Below, piece by piece: positions 28,151-35,604 of a stretch of DNA of 64,000 nt. The notes beneath the pieces were generated by a model. That model was not told the DNA's origin, did no database searches, and saw only the letters and a list, made by a program, of their open reading frames with translations. The stretch is from Roseovarius salinarum. Lineage in GTDB: Bacteria > Pseudomonadota > Alphaproteobacteria > Rhodobacterales > Rhodobacteraceae. Numbering within the stretch: position 1 is the stretch's first letter; each line of letters opens with the position of its first letter. The DNA lies in the NCBI RefSeq assembly GCF_002834145.1, contig NZ_PHNT01000009.1:1-64000 (forward strand), written 5' to 3'. The translations under genes were made by a program, and so were the position numbers.

Positions 28151-28585
28151 TCAGCCGAACCAAAGCCGCCGCTCGGCCATCTCCAGCGAATTGCCGGCCG
28201 GGTCGCGGAAATAGATCGACCGCGCGCCGTTCGGCCAGTCGAAATCGGCCTCGATCGGGTGGCCCGCGGCGTCCAGCCGGGCCGACCAAGCGTCCATCTC
28301 CGCGCGGCTTGCGGTGAAACACAGGTGCCCCGGGCCGTGGGCGCCGTGCGGCGGCACGGGCAGGCGCGGGTTCGATGGCCCCTGCGCCGTGGCGTCGGGG
28401 TTGAAGACCAGAAGCACCGTGTCGCCCGTGCGGTAGAAGATGTGCCGCCCCTCCACCCGCGCGATCTCTTCCAGCCCCAGCACGCCGCCGTAGAACCGCG
28501 CGGCGGTGTCGAGGTCATCGACGTAGAGCGCGGCCTCCAGGATGGCGGCGGGTGGCGGCGCGGCGGGCAGGGAATCGTCGGACAT
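28151..28585 (-). CDS. VOC (glyoxalase/bleomycin resistance) family protein
   Basis: A 144-residue vicinal-oxygen-chelate protein with two babab repeats. AALYVDDLDTAARFYGGVLGLEE at the start, HGPGHLCFTA (metal His) in the middle and SIYFRDPAGNSLEMAE at the end (metal Glu) are typical. The family includes dioxygenases, isomerases and antibiotic-binding proteins; the substrate cannot be assigned. The N-terminal DDSLPAAPPPA stretch is probably disordered. The gene stands alone on the minus strand, divergent from the M20 peptidase gene. Confidence 0.8.
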   Translation of the reverse strand: MSDDSLPAAPPPAAILEAALYVDDLDTAARFYGGVLGLEEIARVEGRHIFYRTGDTVLLVFNPDATAQGPSNPRLPVPPHGAHGPGHLCFTASRAEMDAWSARLDAAGHPIEADFDWPNGARSIYFRDPAGNSLEMAERRLWFG

Positions 28586-28692
28586 GCCGGCATCCTATCC
28601 CTGCCCGCCGCGCCTGTCAGCGGGCCGGCGGGGCTTGCCTCGTCCGTGCGGGCGGATAGGTTGCGCGTGGCACCGGCGCGAAGGGGATCCAC

Positions 28693-29880
28693 ATGACGAA
28701 GCAGAAGACGGCCATTCTGGGCCTGCTTTCCGACGCGCTGATCCTCGAGCTGACGGCCGACCTGGTGGCGATCCCCACACGCAACCCGCCCGGGGAAGAG
28801 GCGGCCTGTGCGCGCTTCATCCATGACACGCTGACCGGCTGGGGCATCGAGGCGGAGCTGATCGACCGGCCGGATCCCGCGCGCCCGCAGGTGGTGGCCC
28901 GGGTGGCCGGTTGCGGCGCGGGGCCGACCTTCGTGCTCAACGCCCACATGGACACGGTGCCCGAGGGCGATCCGGACCTCTGGACGCGCCCGCCCTTCGA
29001 GGCGACGCGGGAAGGAGACCGGCTTTACGGGCTGGGGGCGTGCGACATGAAGGGCTCGCTCGCCTCGATCATGGCGATGCTCAAGGCGCTGCACGACAGC
29101 GGCGCGTGGCTGCCCGGCACCCTGCTGGCGCATTTCCCTATGGGCGAGGAGATGGACGAACCCGGCACGAAGACCCTGCTGGCGATGGGCCATGCCGGCG
29201 ACATGGCCATCACCATGGAGCCCACCGACAGCCGCATCGGCCCGGGCACACGCGGGGCGTGCTGGCACCGCGTCGTGATCGAGGGGCCCGCCGCGCATTG
29301 CGGGCTGGCGGAGCCCGATGCGCCGGACGCGCTGCATGCCGCCCGGCGCTTCATGGCCGAGGTGGAATCGGCGCATGCCATCGTCGGCGGGCAGACACAC
29401 CACCTGCTGGCCAGCCCCGCCTGCCGCGTCACGAGGATGACGGCGGGCGAGACGCACAACGCCACCGCCCGGCGGTGCGAGATGGTGGTCGACCGGCGGA
29501 TGCTGCCCCACGAAAGCGTGGCGGCGGTGGGCGACGATCTGCGCGCGCGGCTGGACCGTGCGCTGGGCGGCATCGCGGGGCTGCGCGGCGAGGTGACGTT
29601 CCTCGATCTCAACGAGGCGACGGAGACGCCGTCGGACAGCCCCCTGGTGCGGGCGCTGTCCGACAACATCCGCCGTCTCGGCGGGGCCGAGCCGGAGGTC
29701 TGGGGGCCGCCCTATGGCAGCGACATGCGCAATTTCGTCTGCGACGCGGGCATGCCTTGCGTCAACTTCGGTGCCGGCGATTTCCGCCGGTGCCACCAGC
29801 CCGACGAGTTCGTGCCCGTGACGGACCTGCTGCGCGTGGCGCGGATCACCTTCGGCACGGTGCTCGACGTGATCGGCTGA
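28693..29880 (+). CDS. M20 family peptidase (ArgE/DapE type)
   Basis: A 395-residue di-zinc amidohydrolase. Metal ligands are visible in FVLNAHMDTVPEG (His, Asp), GLGACDMKGSLA (bridging Asp), MGEEMDEPGTKT (catalytic Glu pair) and the C-terminal RRCHQPDEFVPV (His). The dimerisation lid domain (about 180-290) contains ARRCEMVVDRRMLP. The family includes acetylornithine deacetylase and succinyl-diaminopimelate desuccinylase; without arg or dap neighbours the substrate is open. It is followed by a full copy of the triple-hairpin repeat at 29896. Confidence 0.87.
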   Translation: MTKQKTAILGLLSDALILELTADLVAIPTRNPPGEEAACARFIHDTLTGWGIEAELIDRPDPARPQVVARVAGCGAGPTFVLNAHMDTVPEGDPDLWTRPPFEATREGDRLYGLGACDMKGSLASIMAMLKALHDSGAWLPGTLLAHFPMGEEMDEPGTKTLLAMGHAGDMAITMEPTDSRIGPGTRGACWHRVVIEGPAAHCGLAEPDAPDALHAARRFMAEVESAHAIVGGQTHHLLASPACRVTRMTAGETHNATARRCEMVVDRRMLPHESVAAVGDDLRARLDRALGGIAGLRGEVTFLDLNEATETPSDSPLVRALSDNIRRLGGAEPEVWGPPYGSDMRNFVCDAGMPCVNFGAGDFRRCHQPDEFVPVTDLLRVARITFGTVLDVIG

Positions 29881-29895
29881 GCGGCGCGCGCCGGG

Positions 29896-29963
29896 CGGGG
29901 GCGCCGCCCCCGTCGCGCTGGCGCGCGACTCCCCCGGAGTATTTCGGGCAAGATGAAGCGCGG
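29896..29963 (+). repeat. Triple-hairpin intergenic repeat, copy B
   Basis: Nearly identical to copy A at 4572: stems CGGGGGC/GCCCCCG (29896-29902 with 29906-29912), GTCGCGC/GCGCGAC (29912-29918 with 29923-29929) and ACTCC/GGAGT (29928-29932 with 29936-29940), then ATTTCGGGCAAGATGAAGCG. It lies between the convergent M20 and GntR genes. Only a few loop and junction bases differ from copy A. Confidence 0.75.
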
Positions 29964-29973
29964 GCGCGCGAGG

Positions 29974-30711
29974 TCACTGCCCGGCACGGGCGGCGCGGGC
30001 GGCCATGACGTCGCGGCCCAGCGTCTGGGTGTAGGCTTCCAGCTCGTGCAGCGCGGATTCGGCGGCGGCCGCGTCGTGGGCCTGCAAGGCGTCGGCGATG
30101 CGGCTGTGCAGCCGCACGATCGCTTCGCGGGAGCGGGCGGTGAAGGTGATCATGTTCATCAGTGGCTGCATCGCCTCGACCGCGCCGGCGAGCTGGTAGC
30201 TGAGCACCGGGTTGCCGGCGGCGTCCACGAGCGCGCGGTGGAAGGCGACGTCGGAGGCGCAGAACGCTTCGTCGCTGAGCCCGGCCTGTGACTGCCGGTG
30301 GATTTCTGCGCGCATGGTGGCGAGGTGGTCCGGGCCGCGGCGGTCGGCGGCCAGCGGCGTGCACGCGCGTTCCAGCGCGTAGCGGGCCTCGCACGCGGTC
30401 TCGAAGCTGACGGCGTTCATCGACAGCAGCAGGGTCGAGGTGGTGATCTGCTGGCCGTAGGCGTCCTCGTAGCGCAGATGGTTGACGAAGGCGCCGCCGA
30501 AGGCCCCGCGCGCGGTGCGGATCAGCGACTGCGCGGCCAGCCGCTTGAGCGCCTCGCGCACGGTGGGCCGCGAGACCGAGAACTGTTCGGCCAGCTCGGC
30601 CTCGGACGGCAGGCGTTCGTCCACGATCATCCGCCCCTCGACGATGGCGTCGCGGATCGCCTGCGCGATCTGGGCCGAGAGATCGGCCTTGGGGTCGGGC
30701 GCGTTTTTCAT
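29974..30711 (-). CDS. GntR family transcriptional regulator (FadR/FCD type)
   Basis: A 245-residue regulator. The N-terminal winged helix-turn-helix (about 12-80) has LPSEAELAEQFSVSRPTVREALKRLA; the C-terminal all-helical FCD ligand domain (about 95-230) includes ALVDAAGNPVLSYQLAGAVEAMQ and a metal-type His pattern. It binds DNA as a dimer and responds to a small acid in most relatives. The start ATG directly abuts a 26-bp palindrome with no room for a ribosome site, so the message may be leaderless. It diverges from the operon that ends with dmdA. I recall a GntR gene beside dmdA in Ruegeria pomeroyi, which supports a DMSP-related role, but the ligand is inferred. Confidence 0.85.
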   Translation of the reverse strand: MKNAPDPKADLSAQIAQAIRDAIVEGRMIVDERLPSEAELAEQFSVSRPTVREALKRLAAQSLIRTARGAFGGAFVNHLRYEDAYGQQITTSTLLLSMNAVSFETACEARYALERACTPLAADRRGPDHLATMRAEIHRQSQAGLSDEAFCASDVAFHRALVDAAGNPVLSYQLAGAVEAMQPLMNMITFTARSREAIVRLHSRIADALQAHDAAAAESALHELEAYTQTLGRDVMAARAARAGQ

Positions 30712-30737
30712 TTGTCAGGCATTTAAATGTCTGACAA
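30712..30737. promoter_or_regulatory. Operator-like 26-bp palindrome between the GntR gene and the dmdA operon
   Basis: The arms TTGTCAGGCATTT and AAATGTCTGACAA match in 12 of 13 positions around the centre at 30724/30725. It touches the start codon of the regulator on one side and lies 36 bp before the DUF2182 start on the other. Size, symmetry and position fit a FadR-type GntR operator controlling both directions. The AT-rich centre (TTTAAA) may also serve as a -10 element. Confidence 0.7.
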
Positions 30738-30773
30738 TTTGATTGGCAAGGGGAGAGTCGCGGGGAGGCGGCG

Positions 30774-31529
30774 ATGATCGCAGCCGGCATCAGGCGGATG
30801 AGCGGGGCGCACTGGGTGGTGCTGTTCGTGCTGATCCTGGCGGCCTGGGCCGCGCTCTATGCCATGGCCGTGCCGGCGGCCCTGCGCGAGGCGGGCGCGG
30901 TCTACGGCACCGATTTCCTTGTTTCGCTGTGCCGCGTGACCCCGGACGCCGCCGGGTTCGCGCGCGTCTTCGCGATGTGGGGGCTTATGTCGGCGGCGAT
31001 GATGGCGCCCACGGCGCTGCCGGCGCTGGCCACCTACGACGATCTGCCGGGCACCGGTCGGCCTGGCTTCGCGCGTCTTGCGGCGGGCTACTTCGCGGTG
31101 TGGCTGGGGTTCTCGGCGCTGGCCGCGGCGCTGCAGATGGCGTTCTTCGCCGGCGGGCTGGTCAGCGCCTTCGGCGACAGCCGGTCGGCATGGCTGTCGG
31201 CGGCGCTTCTGGCGCTGGCCGGGCTCTACCAGTTCAGCCCTCTCAAGGAGGCCTGCCTGTCGAAGTGCCGCGCCCCGCTGGCGTTCTTCGTGCAGCACTG
31301 GGCCGAGGGGCCGTGGCGCAACGGGCTTCGGCTGGGCGCGGTGTGCCTGGGCTGCTGCTGGGCGCTGATGCTGCTGGCCTTCGTCGGCGGGGTGATGAGC
31401 CTCGCGTTCATGGGGCTGGCGACGCTCATCATGGTGGCCGAAAAGCTGCCGGAGCTTGGCCGGCCGCTGACCCGGCCGCTGGGCGCGGGGCTGATCGCGG
31501 CGGCCGTGGCGCTGCCGATCGTGACATGA
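30774..31529 (+). CDS. DUF2182 predicted metal-binding membrane protein
   Basis: An integral membrane protein of 251 residues with about six helices, of the DUF2182 family. Family features are the MWGLMSAAMMAPTALPAL segment (Met-rich, about 65-85), the loop FSPLKEACLSKCRAPLAFF with two Cys (about 158-175) and CLGCCWALMLLAFVGGVM further on. Met and Cys residues at the membrane suggest soft-metal binding, but this has not been shown. It heads the operon divergent from the GntR regulator. DUF2182 genes often stand beside DUF1326 genes, as here. Confidence 0.82.
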   Translation: MIAAGIRRMSGAHWVVLFVLILAAWAALYAMAVPAALREAGAVYGTDFLVSLCRVTPDAAGFARVFAMWGLMSAAMMAPTALPALATYDDLPGTGRPGFARLAAGYFAVWLGFSALAAALQMAFFAGGLVSAFGDSRSAWLSAALLALAGLYQFSPLKEACLSKCRAPLAFFVQHWAEGPWRNGLRLGAVCLGCCWALMLLAFVGGVMSLAFMGLATLIMVAEKLPELGRPLTRPLGAGLIAAAVALPIVT

Positions 31530-31553
31530 CGGTCGAAAGAGGGAGGAAGGATC

Positions 31554-32216
31554 ATGGATGGTGACACGACCGAGCCGCGGGCGGCACCCGCGGCGGAGCC
31601 CGGCACGGTGCCCTGGCGGATCCGTGGCGAGCTGATACTCAACTGCAACTGCACGGTGTTCTGCCCCTGCGTGATCAGCCTGGGCAACCACCCGCCCACC
31701 GAGGGCACCTGCATGGGCTGGGCCGGCATCCGCATTGACGAGGGCCATTACGGCGATAGCGACCTCGGCGGGCTGAACGTCGGGCTGCTGCTCGAGATCC
31801 CGGGGCGCATGGCGCGCGGCAACTGGAAGGCCGCGGCCTATGTCGACGAGCGCGCCGACGAGGCCGCCTTCGACGGGCTGGTGGCCATCATGTCGGGAAA
31901 GGCACGCGGCACCACGGGGCTGTTCAAGGTTCTCGTCAGCGAGTTCCTCGGCGCCGAGCGGGCGCCGATCGTCTTCGAGACGGAAGGCAGGACGCGCCGG
32001 CTGATGGTGGGCAAGGCGATCCAGGGGGCGATCACGCCCGTGGCCGGTGCCGACGGCGGCGAGGTCGTGGCGGCCAACACCAAGTACTGGATGGGGCCCG
32101 ACATCACCGTGGCGCAGGCCGACAAGGGGCGCGTGCGCGCCTACGGCCGGGTCTGGGATTTCGACGGCCGCAGCGCCGAGATCTGCCAGATCGACTGGAG
32201 CGGGCCGGGAAAATGA
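31554..32216 (+). CDS. DUF1326 protein
   Basis: A 220-residue soluble protein of the DUF1326 family. The diagnostic N-terminal Cys cluster is LILNCNCTVFCPCVISLG (about 29-46), followed by PTEGTCMGWAGIRIDEGHYG. The clustered cysteines suggest metal binding or redox sensing; no activity is known. It follows the DUF2182 gene by 24 bp and overlaps the DinB-like gene by 4 bp. The pair probably acts together, the membrane protein with this Cys-rich partner. Confidence 0.82.
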   Translation: MDGDTTEPRAAPAAEPGTVPWRIRGELILNCNCTVFCPCVISLGNHPPTEGTCMGWAGIRIDEGHYGDSDLGGLNVGLLLEIPGRMARGNWKAAAYVDERADEAAFDGLVAIMSGKARGTTGLFKVLVSEFLGAERAPIVFETEGRTRRLMVGKAIQGAITPVAGADGGEVVAANTKYWMGPDITVAQADKGRVRAYGRVWDFDGRSAEICQIDWSGPGK

Positions 32217-32728
32217 CCGTCACGCCGGAGTGGTGCGCGCTGATGGCCCGCTACAACGCGTGGCAGAACGCCAGCCTGGTCGCGGCCGCCGACGGGCTGG
32301 GCGACGCCGCGCGGGGCGCGGACCGCGGTGCCTTTTTCGGCTCGATCGCGGGCACGCTGAACCACGTGCTGTGGGCCGATCTGGTCTGGATGGCGCGCCT
32401 CGAGGGCGGCGACCGGCCGCCGGGCGGTATCGCGCAGAGCCCGGCGCTGTTCGATGACTGGGCCGCGTTCGCCACACGCCGCACGGAGATGGACGCGCGC
32501 ATCCGGGCCTGGGCCGAGGCGATCACGCCGGAGGCGCTGGCGGGGGAACTGGTGTGGCACTCGGGTGCCGCGGGCCGGGCCGTCAGCCGGCCCAAGTGCC
32601 TGTGCGTGGCGCATTTCTTCAACCACCAGACCCATCACCGCGGACAGGTCCACGCGATGCTGACGGCCGCCGGGGCGCCCCCCGGCGACACCGATCTATT
32701 CCTCATGCCCGAGGAGCCAGGCAGATGA
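32213..32728 (+). CDS. DinB family protein
   Basis: A 171-residue four-helix-bundle protein of the DinB/YfiT-like superfamily. The three metal His are visible: one in GTLNHVLWADLVW (about 45) and two in HFFNHQTHHRGQVHAML (about 136-145). Relatives include metal-dependent thiol S-transferases that use bacillithiol or mycothiol, but most proteobacterial members are uncharacterised. It overlaps both neighbours by 4 bp (ATGA at 32213 and at 32725), which places it firmly in the dmdA operon. Confidence 0.85.
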   Translation: MTVTPEWCALMARYNAWQNASLVAAADGLGDAARGADRGAFFGSIAGTLNHVLWADLVWMARLEGGDRPPGGIAQSPALFDDWAAFATRRTEMDARIRAWAEAITPEALAGELVWHSGAAGRAVSRPKCLCVAHFFNHQTHHRGQVHAMLTAAGAPPGDTDLFLMPEEPGR

Positions 32729-33834
32729 CCGCCCCCCTTCTTTCGCCTTCGCGCCGGTTGCGCCGCACGCCGTTTTCCGACGGCGTCGAGGCGGCCGGCG
32801 TCCGGGCCTACACCGTTTACAACCACATGCTGCTGCCGACCGTGTTCCGCAGCATCGAGGAGGATTACCAGCATCTGAAGGAAGCGGTGCAGGTCTGGGA
32901 CGTGGCCTGCGAACGGCAGGTGGAACTGCGCGGCCCCGATGCAGGGCGGCTGATGCAGATGCTCACCCCGCGCGACCTGCGCGGCATGCTCCCCGGGCGT
33001 TGCGCCTACGTGCCGATCGTCGACGAAACCGGCGGCATGCTCAACGATCCCGTGGCCGTGAAGCTGGCCGAGGATCGCTGGTGGATCTCGATCGCGGATT
33101 CCGACCTGCTTTACTGGGTCAAGGGGATCGTGAACGGCTGGCGTCTCGATGTTCTGGTGGACGAGCCCGACGTCTCGCCGCTGGCCGTGCAGGGCCCGCG
33201 GGCCGAGGACCTGGTCGCGCGCGTCTTCGGCGAGGGGGTGCGCGCGGTGAGGTTCTTCCGCTTCGGCCGGTTCGAATTCGAAGGGCGCGAGCTGGTGGTC
33301 GCGCGCTCGGGCTATTCCAAGCAGGGCGGCTTCGAGATCTACGTGGAGGGCGCGGACATCGGCATGCCGCTGTGGCACGCGTTGATGGAGGCGGGCGCCG
33401 ACCTCGACGTGCGCGCGGGCTGCCCCAACCTGATCGAGCGGATCGAGGGCGGCATGCTGAGCTACGGCAACGACATGACCGACGACAACACGCCGCACGA
33501 ATGCTGGCTGGGCCGGTTCTGCGACACGCAATCGGCCATCGGGTGCATCGGCCGGGACGCGCTGCTGCGGGTGGCCAAGGAGGGCCCCGTCCAGCAGATC
33601 CGCGCGATCGAGATCGACGGGTCCGCCGTGCCGACCTGTGACCGGTGGTGGCCGATAAGGGCCGGTGGGCAGACGGTGGGCCGCGTCAGTTCCGCCGCGT
33701 GGTCGCCCGACCACGGGACCAACGTGGCCATCGGCATGGTGCGCATGACACACTGGGGACCGGGCACGGAACTGGAGATCGCCGCGCCCGACGGGGTGCG
33801 GGCGGCGGCCGTTCGCGCGGCATTCTGGGCGTGA
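32725..33834 (+). CDS. dmdA: Dimethylsulfoniopropionate demethylase
   Basis: A 369-residue GcvT-fold protein. DmdA transfers a methyl group from DMSP to tetrahydrofolate, giving methylmercaptopropionate. It matches my memory of Ruegeria DmdA rather than glycine-cleavage GcvT in SRRLRRTPF, VEAAGVRAYTVYNHMLLPT, VQVWDVACERQVEL, GMLNDPVAVKLAEDRWW, PDVSPLAVQGPRAEDL, ARSGYSKQGGFEIYVEG, DVRAGCPNLIERIEGGML and SYGNDMT. Length fits (about 364 in R. pomeroyi). No gcvH or gcvP is adjacent, whereas acuI, its usual partner, follows. It is the last gene of a run joined by 4-bp overlaps that starts at 30774 and faces a GntR regulator. Confidence 0.88.
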   Translation: MTAPLLSPSRRLRRTPFSDGVEAAGVRAYTVYNHMLLPTVFRSIEEDYQHLKEAVQVWDVACERQVELRGPDAGRLMQMLTPRDLRGMLPGRCAYVPIVDETGGMLNDPVAVKLAEDRWWISIADSDLLYWVKGIVNGWRLDVLVDEPDVSPLAVQGPRAEDLVARVFGEGVRAVRFFRFGRFEFEGRELVVARSGYSKQGGFEIYVEGADIGMPLWHALMEAGADLDVRAGCPNLIERIEGGMLSYGNDMTDDNTPHECWLGRFCDTQSAIGCIGRDALLRVAKEGPVQQIRAIEIDGSAVPTCDRWWPIRAGGQTVGRVSSAAWSPDHGTNVAIGMVRMTHWGPGTELEIAAPDGVRAAAVRAAFWA

Positions 33835-33861
33835 GCGTCCGGCAGTCGCCGCGGGGCGAGG

Positions 33862-33910
33862 GGTCCCCCCTCCCGCTCCCCGGAGTATTTCGAGCAAGAT
33901 GAAGCGGGGT
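33862..33910 (+). repeat. Intergenic repeat, short copy C
   Basis: Between dmdA and acuI. Only the last stem of the element is kept: CTCC (33876-33879) and GGAG (33882-33885), followed by TATTTCGAGCAAGATGAAGC. The upstream half is replaced by a G/C-rich stretch. It matches copies at 4572, 29896 and 14436 in orientation and tail. If it terminates transcription it would separate acuI from dmdA. Confidence 0.65.
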
Positions 33911-33939
33911 CCGCCCCCTCAACCGAAAAGGAGAATGAC

Positions 33940-34935
33940 ATGTTCAACGCCCTGATCGTGGAAAAGGACGAGGAGACCGGCAAGACGCAGGCCGGGGTGA
34001 AGCAGATCGGCGAGGACGACCTGCCGCACGGCGAGGTGACGGTCGCGGTGGAGTATTCCACCGTCAACTACAAGGACGGGCTGTGCGTGGGCCCCGGCGG
34101 GGGGCTGGTGCGGCACTATCCGCACGTGCCGGGGATCGATTTCGCCGGCACGGTCGAGGAGTCGTCGGATGATCGCTACACCCCCGGCGACAAGGTGGTG
34201 CTGACCGGCTGGCGCGTGGGCGAGGCGCACTGGGGCGGCTACGCGCAGAAGGCGCGCGTGCGGGCCGACTGGCTGGTGCCGCTGCCCGAGGGGCTGACGA
34301 CGCGCCAGGCGATGGCGGTGGGGACCGCCGGGCTGACCGCGATGCTGGCCGTGCAGGCGCTGGAGGACCACGGGCTGGCGCCCGGGCACGGCCCGGTGCT
34401 GGTGACCGGCGCGGCGGGCGGCGTCGGGTCCGTGGCGACGGCGGTGCTGGCGCAGCTGGGTCACGAGGTCGCCGCGGTGACGGGTCGGCCCGAGCAGGCG
34501 GACTATCTCGAGGGGCTGGGCGCAACCGAGATCGTGGCCCGCGACGAGCTGACCGAGGTGACGAAGAAGCCGCTGGAATCCGAGAAATGGTCCGGCTGCG
34601 TGGACGCGGTGGCCGGTGCCATCCTGGGCCGGGTGCTCAAGCAGATGAAATACGGCACCTCGGTGGCCGCGGTCGGTCTTGCCGGCGGCCCGGCGATCGA
34701 GGGTGCGCTGATCACGCCCTTCATCCTGCGTGGCGTGAACCTTCTGGGCATCGACAGCGTCATGCAGCCCTACGACAACCGGGTGCGCGCGTGGTCGCGC
34801 ATCGCGCGTGACCTGCCGATGGAGAAGCTGGAGGCGATGGTCCAGCCGGCCACGCTGTCGGACCTGCCGACGCTGGGCAGCGACATCCTCAAAGGTCAGG
34901 TCCGCGGCCGGGTTGTGGTGGACGTGAACGCCTGA
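33940..34935 (+). CDS. acuI: Acryloyl-CoA reductase (NADPH), AcuI/YhdH type
   Basis: A 331-residue medium-chain dehydrogenase/reductase without zinc. AcuI reduces acryloyl-CoA to propionyl-CoA with NADPH, detoxifying the acrylate arm of DMSP breakdown. Family motifs are VEYSTVNYKDGLCV, PHVPGIDFAGTVEES, GWRVGEAHWGGYAQKARV, MAVGTAGLTAMLAVQALE, VLVTGAAGGVGSVATAVLA (Rossmann nucleotide loop) and GTSVAAVGLAGGP. ATG 33940 follows AAAAGGAG. It lies 105 bp after dmdA, the order I recall from roseobacters. Confidence 0.9.
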   Translation: MFNALIVEKDEETGKTQAGVKQIGEDDLPHGEVTVAVEYSTVNYKDGLCVGPGGGLVRHYPHVPGIDFAGTVEESSDDRYTPGDKVVLTGWRVGEAHWGGYAQKARVRADWLVPLPEGLTTRQAMAVGTAGLTAMLAVQALEDHGLAPGHGPVLVTGAAGGVGSVATAVLAQLGHEVAAVTGRPEQADYLEGLGATEIVARDELTEVTKKPLESEKWSGCVDAVAGAILGRVLKQMKYGTSVAAVGLAGGPAIEGALITPFILRGVNLLGIDSVMQPYDNRVRAWSRIARDLPMEKLEAMVQPATLSDLPTLGSDILKGQVRGRVVVDVNA

Positions 34936-35138
34936 TAATGGCCGCCGCGTGCCGGCGGCGCCGTTTTCGGAAGCCGAAACGCCGCGGCCAGTTGATTTCC
35001 GCGCGAAAGGCGCGTTACCGTCGGGCTTCGCGGGGTGCGTCAGCATGGCGCAGCCCAAGCAAGACGAATGCGCGCGCCCCCGGCCCGGCCGGGGCGGGCG
35101 GGTTACCAATCACAAAGCGCGCAATAGGAGGGAGAGAC

Positions 35139-35555
35139 GTGTTCAACAAGATCATGACGCCGGTCGATCTTGCCCACGAGGGCGATCTGGCCAAGGCGTT
35201 GCAGTGCACGGCGGACCTGGCCAAGCACTACGACGCGGAGGTGCATTTCGTCGGGGTCACGACCGGCACACCGAGTGCGACGGCCCACAATCCGCAGGAA
35301 TACAAGGGCAAGCTGGCGGAATTCGCCAAGGCGCAGGCGGACAAGCACGGCATCCGCGCCACCGCCGACCCCGTTATCGCCCACGACCCGACGACGGATG
35401 TCGACGACGCGCTGCTGCGGGCGATCGACGACACGGGCGCCGACCTGGTGGTGATGCAAAGCCACATGCCCAACATCCTCGACTACATCTGGCCGTCGAA
35501 CGGCGGCAAGATCGCCGAGCATGCCAAGTGCTCGGTGCTGGTCGTGCGGGGCTGA
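35139..35555 (+). CDS. Universal stress protein (UspA family)
   Basis: A 138-residue single-domain universal stress protein. It starts with FNKIMTPVDLAHEGDLAKALQ, has an Asp in the position that contacts ATP in related proteins (PVDLAH), and ends with SNGGKIAEHAKCSVLVVRG, a version of the G-x2-G-x9-G(S/T) ATP-binding tail. GTG 35139 is chosen because AGGAGG lies directly upstream and the homologous part begins there. It sits 49 bp before the BCCT transporter gene. In related bacteria Usp proteins often accompany transporters and modulate them; that is inference here. Confidence 0.85.
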   Translation: MFNKIMTPVDLAHEGDLAKALQCTADLAKHYDAEVHFVGVTTGTPSATAHNPQEYKGKLAEFAKAQADKHGIRATADPVIAHDPTTDVDDALLRAIDDTGADLVVMQSHMPNILDYIWPSNGGKIAEHAKCSVLVVRG

Positions 35556-35604
35556 GCCATGCGTGACCGCCGCGTGACAGAAACTTCGAACAGGGAGGCC
35601 TCAC

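Noticed and set aside
32725..33834. Glycine cleavage T-protein (gcvT)
   Set aside because: No gcvH/gcvP neighbours, and the sequence matches DmdA-specific stretches such as YTVYNHMLLPT and VWDVACERQV, with acuI downstream.
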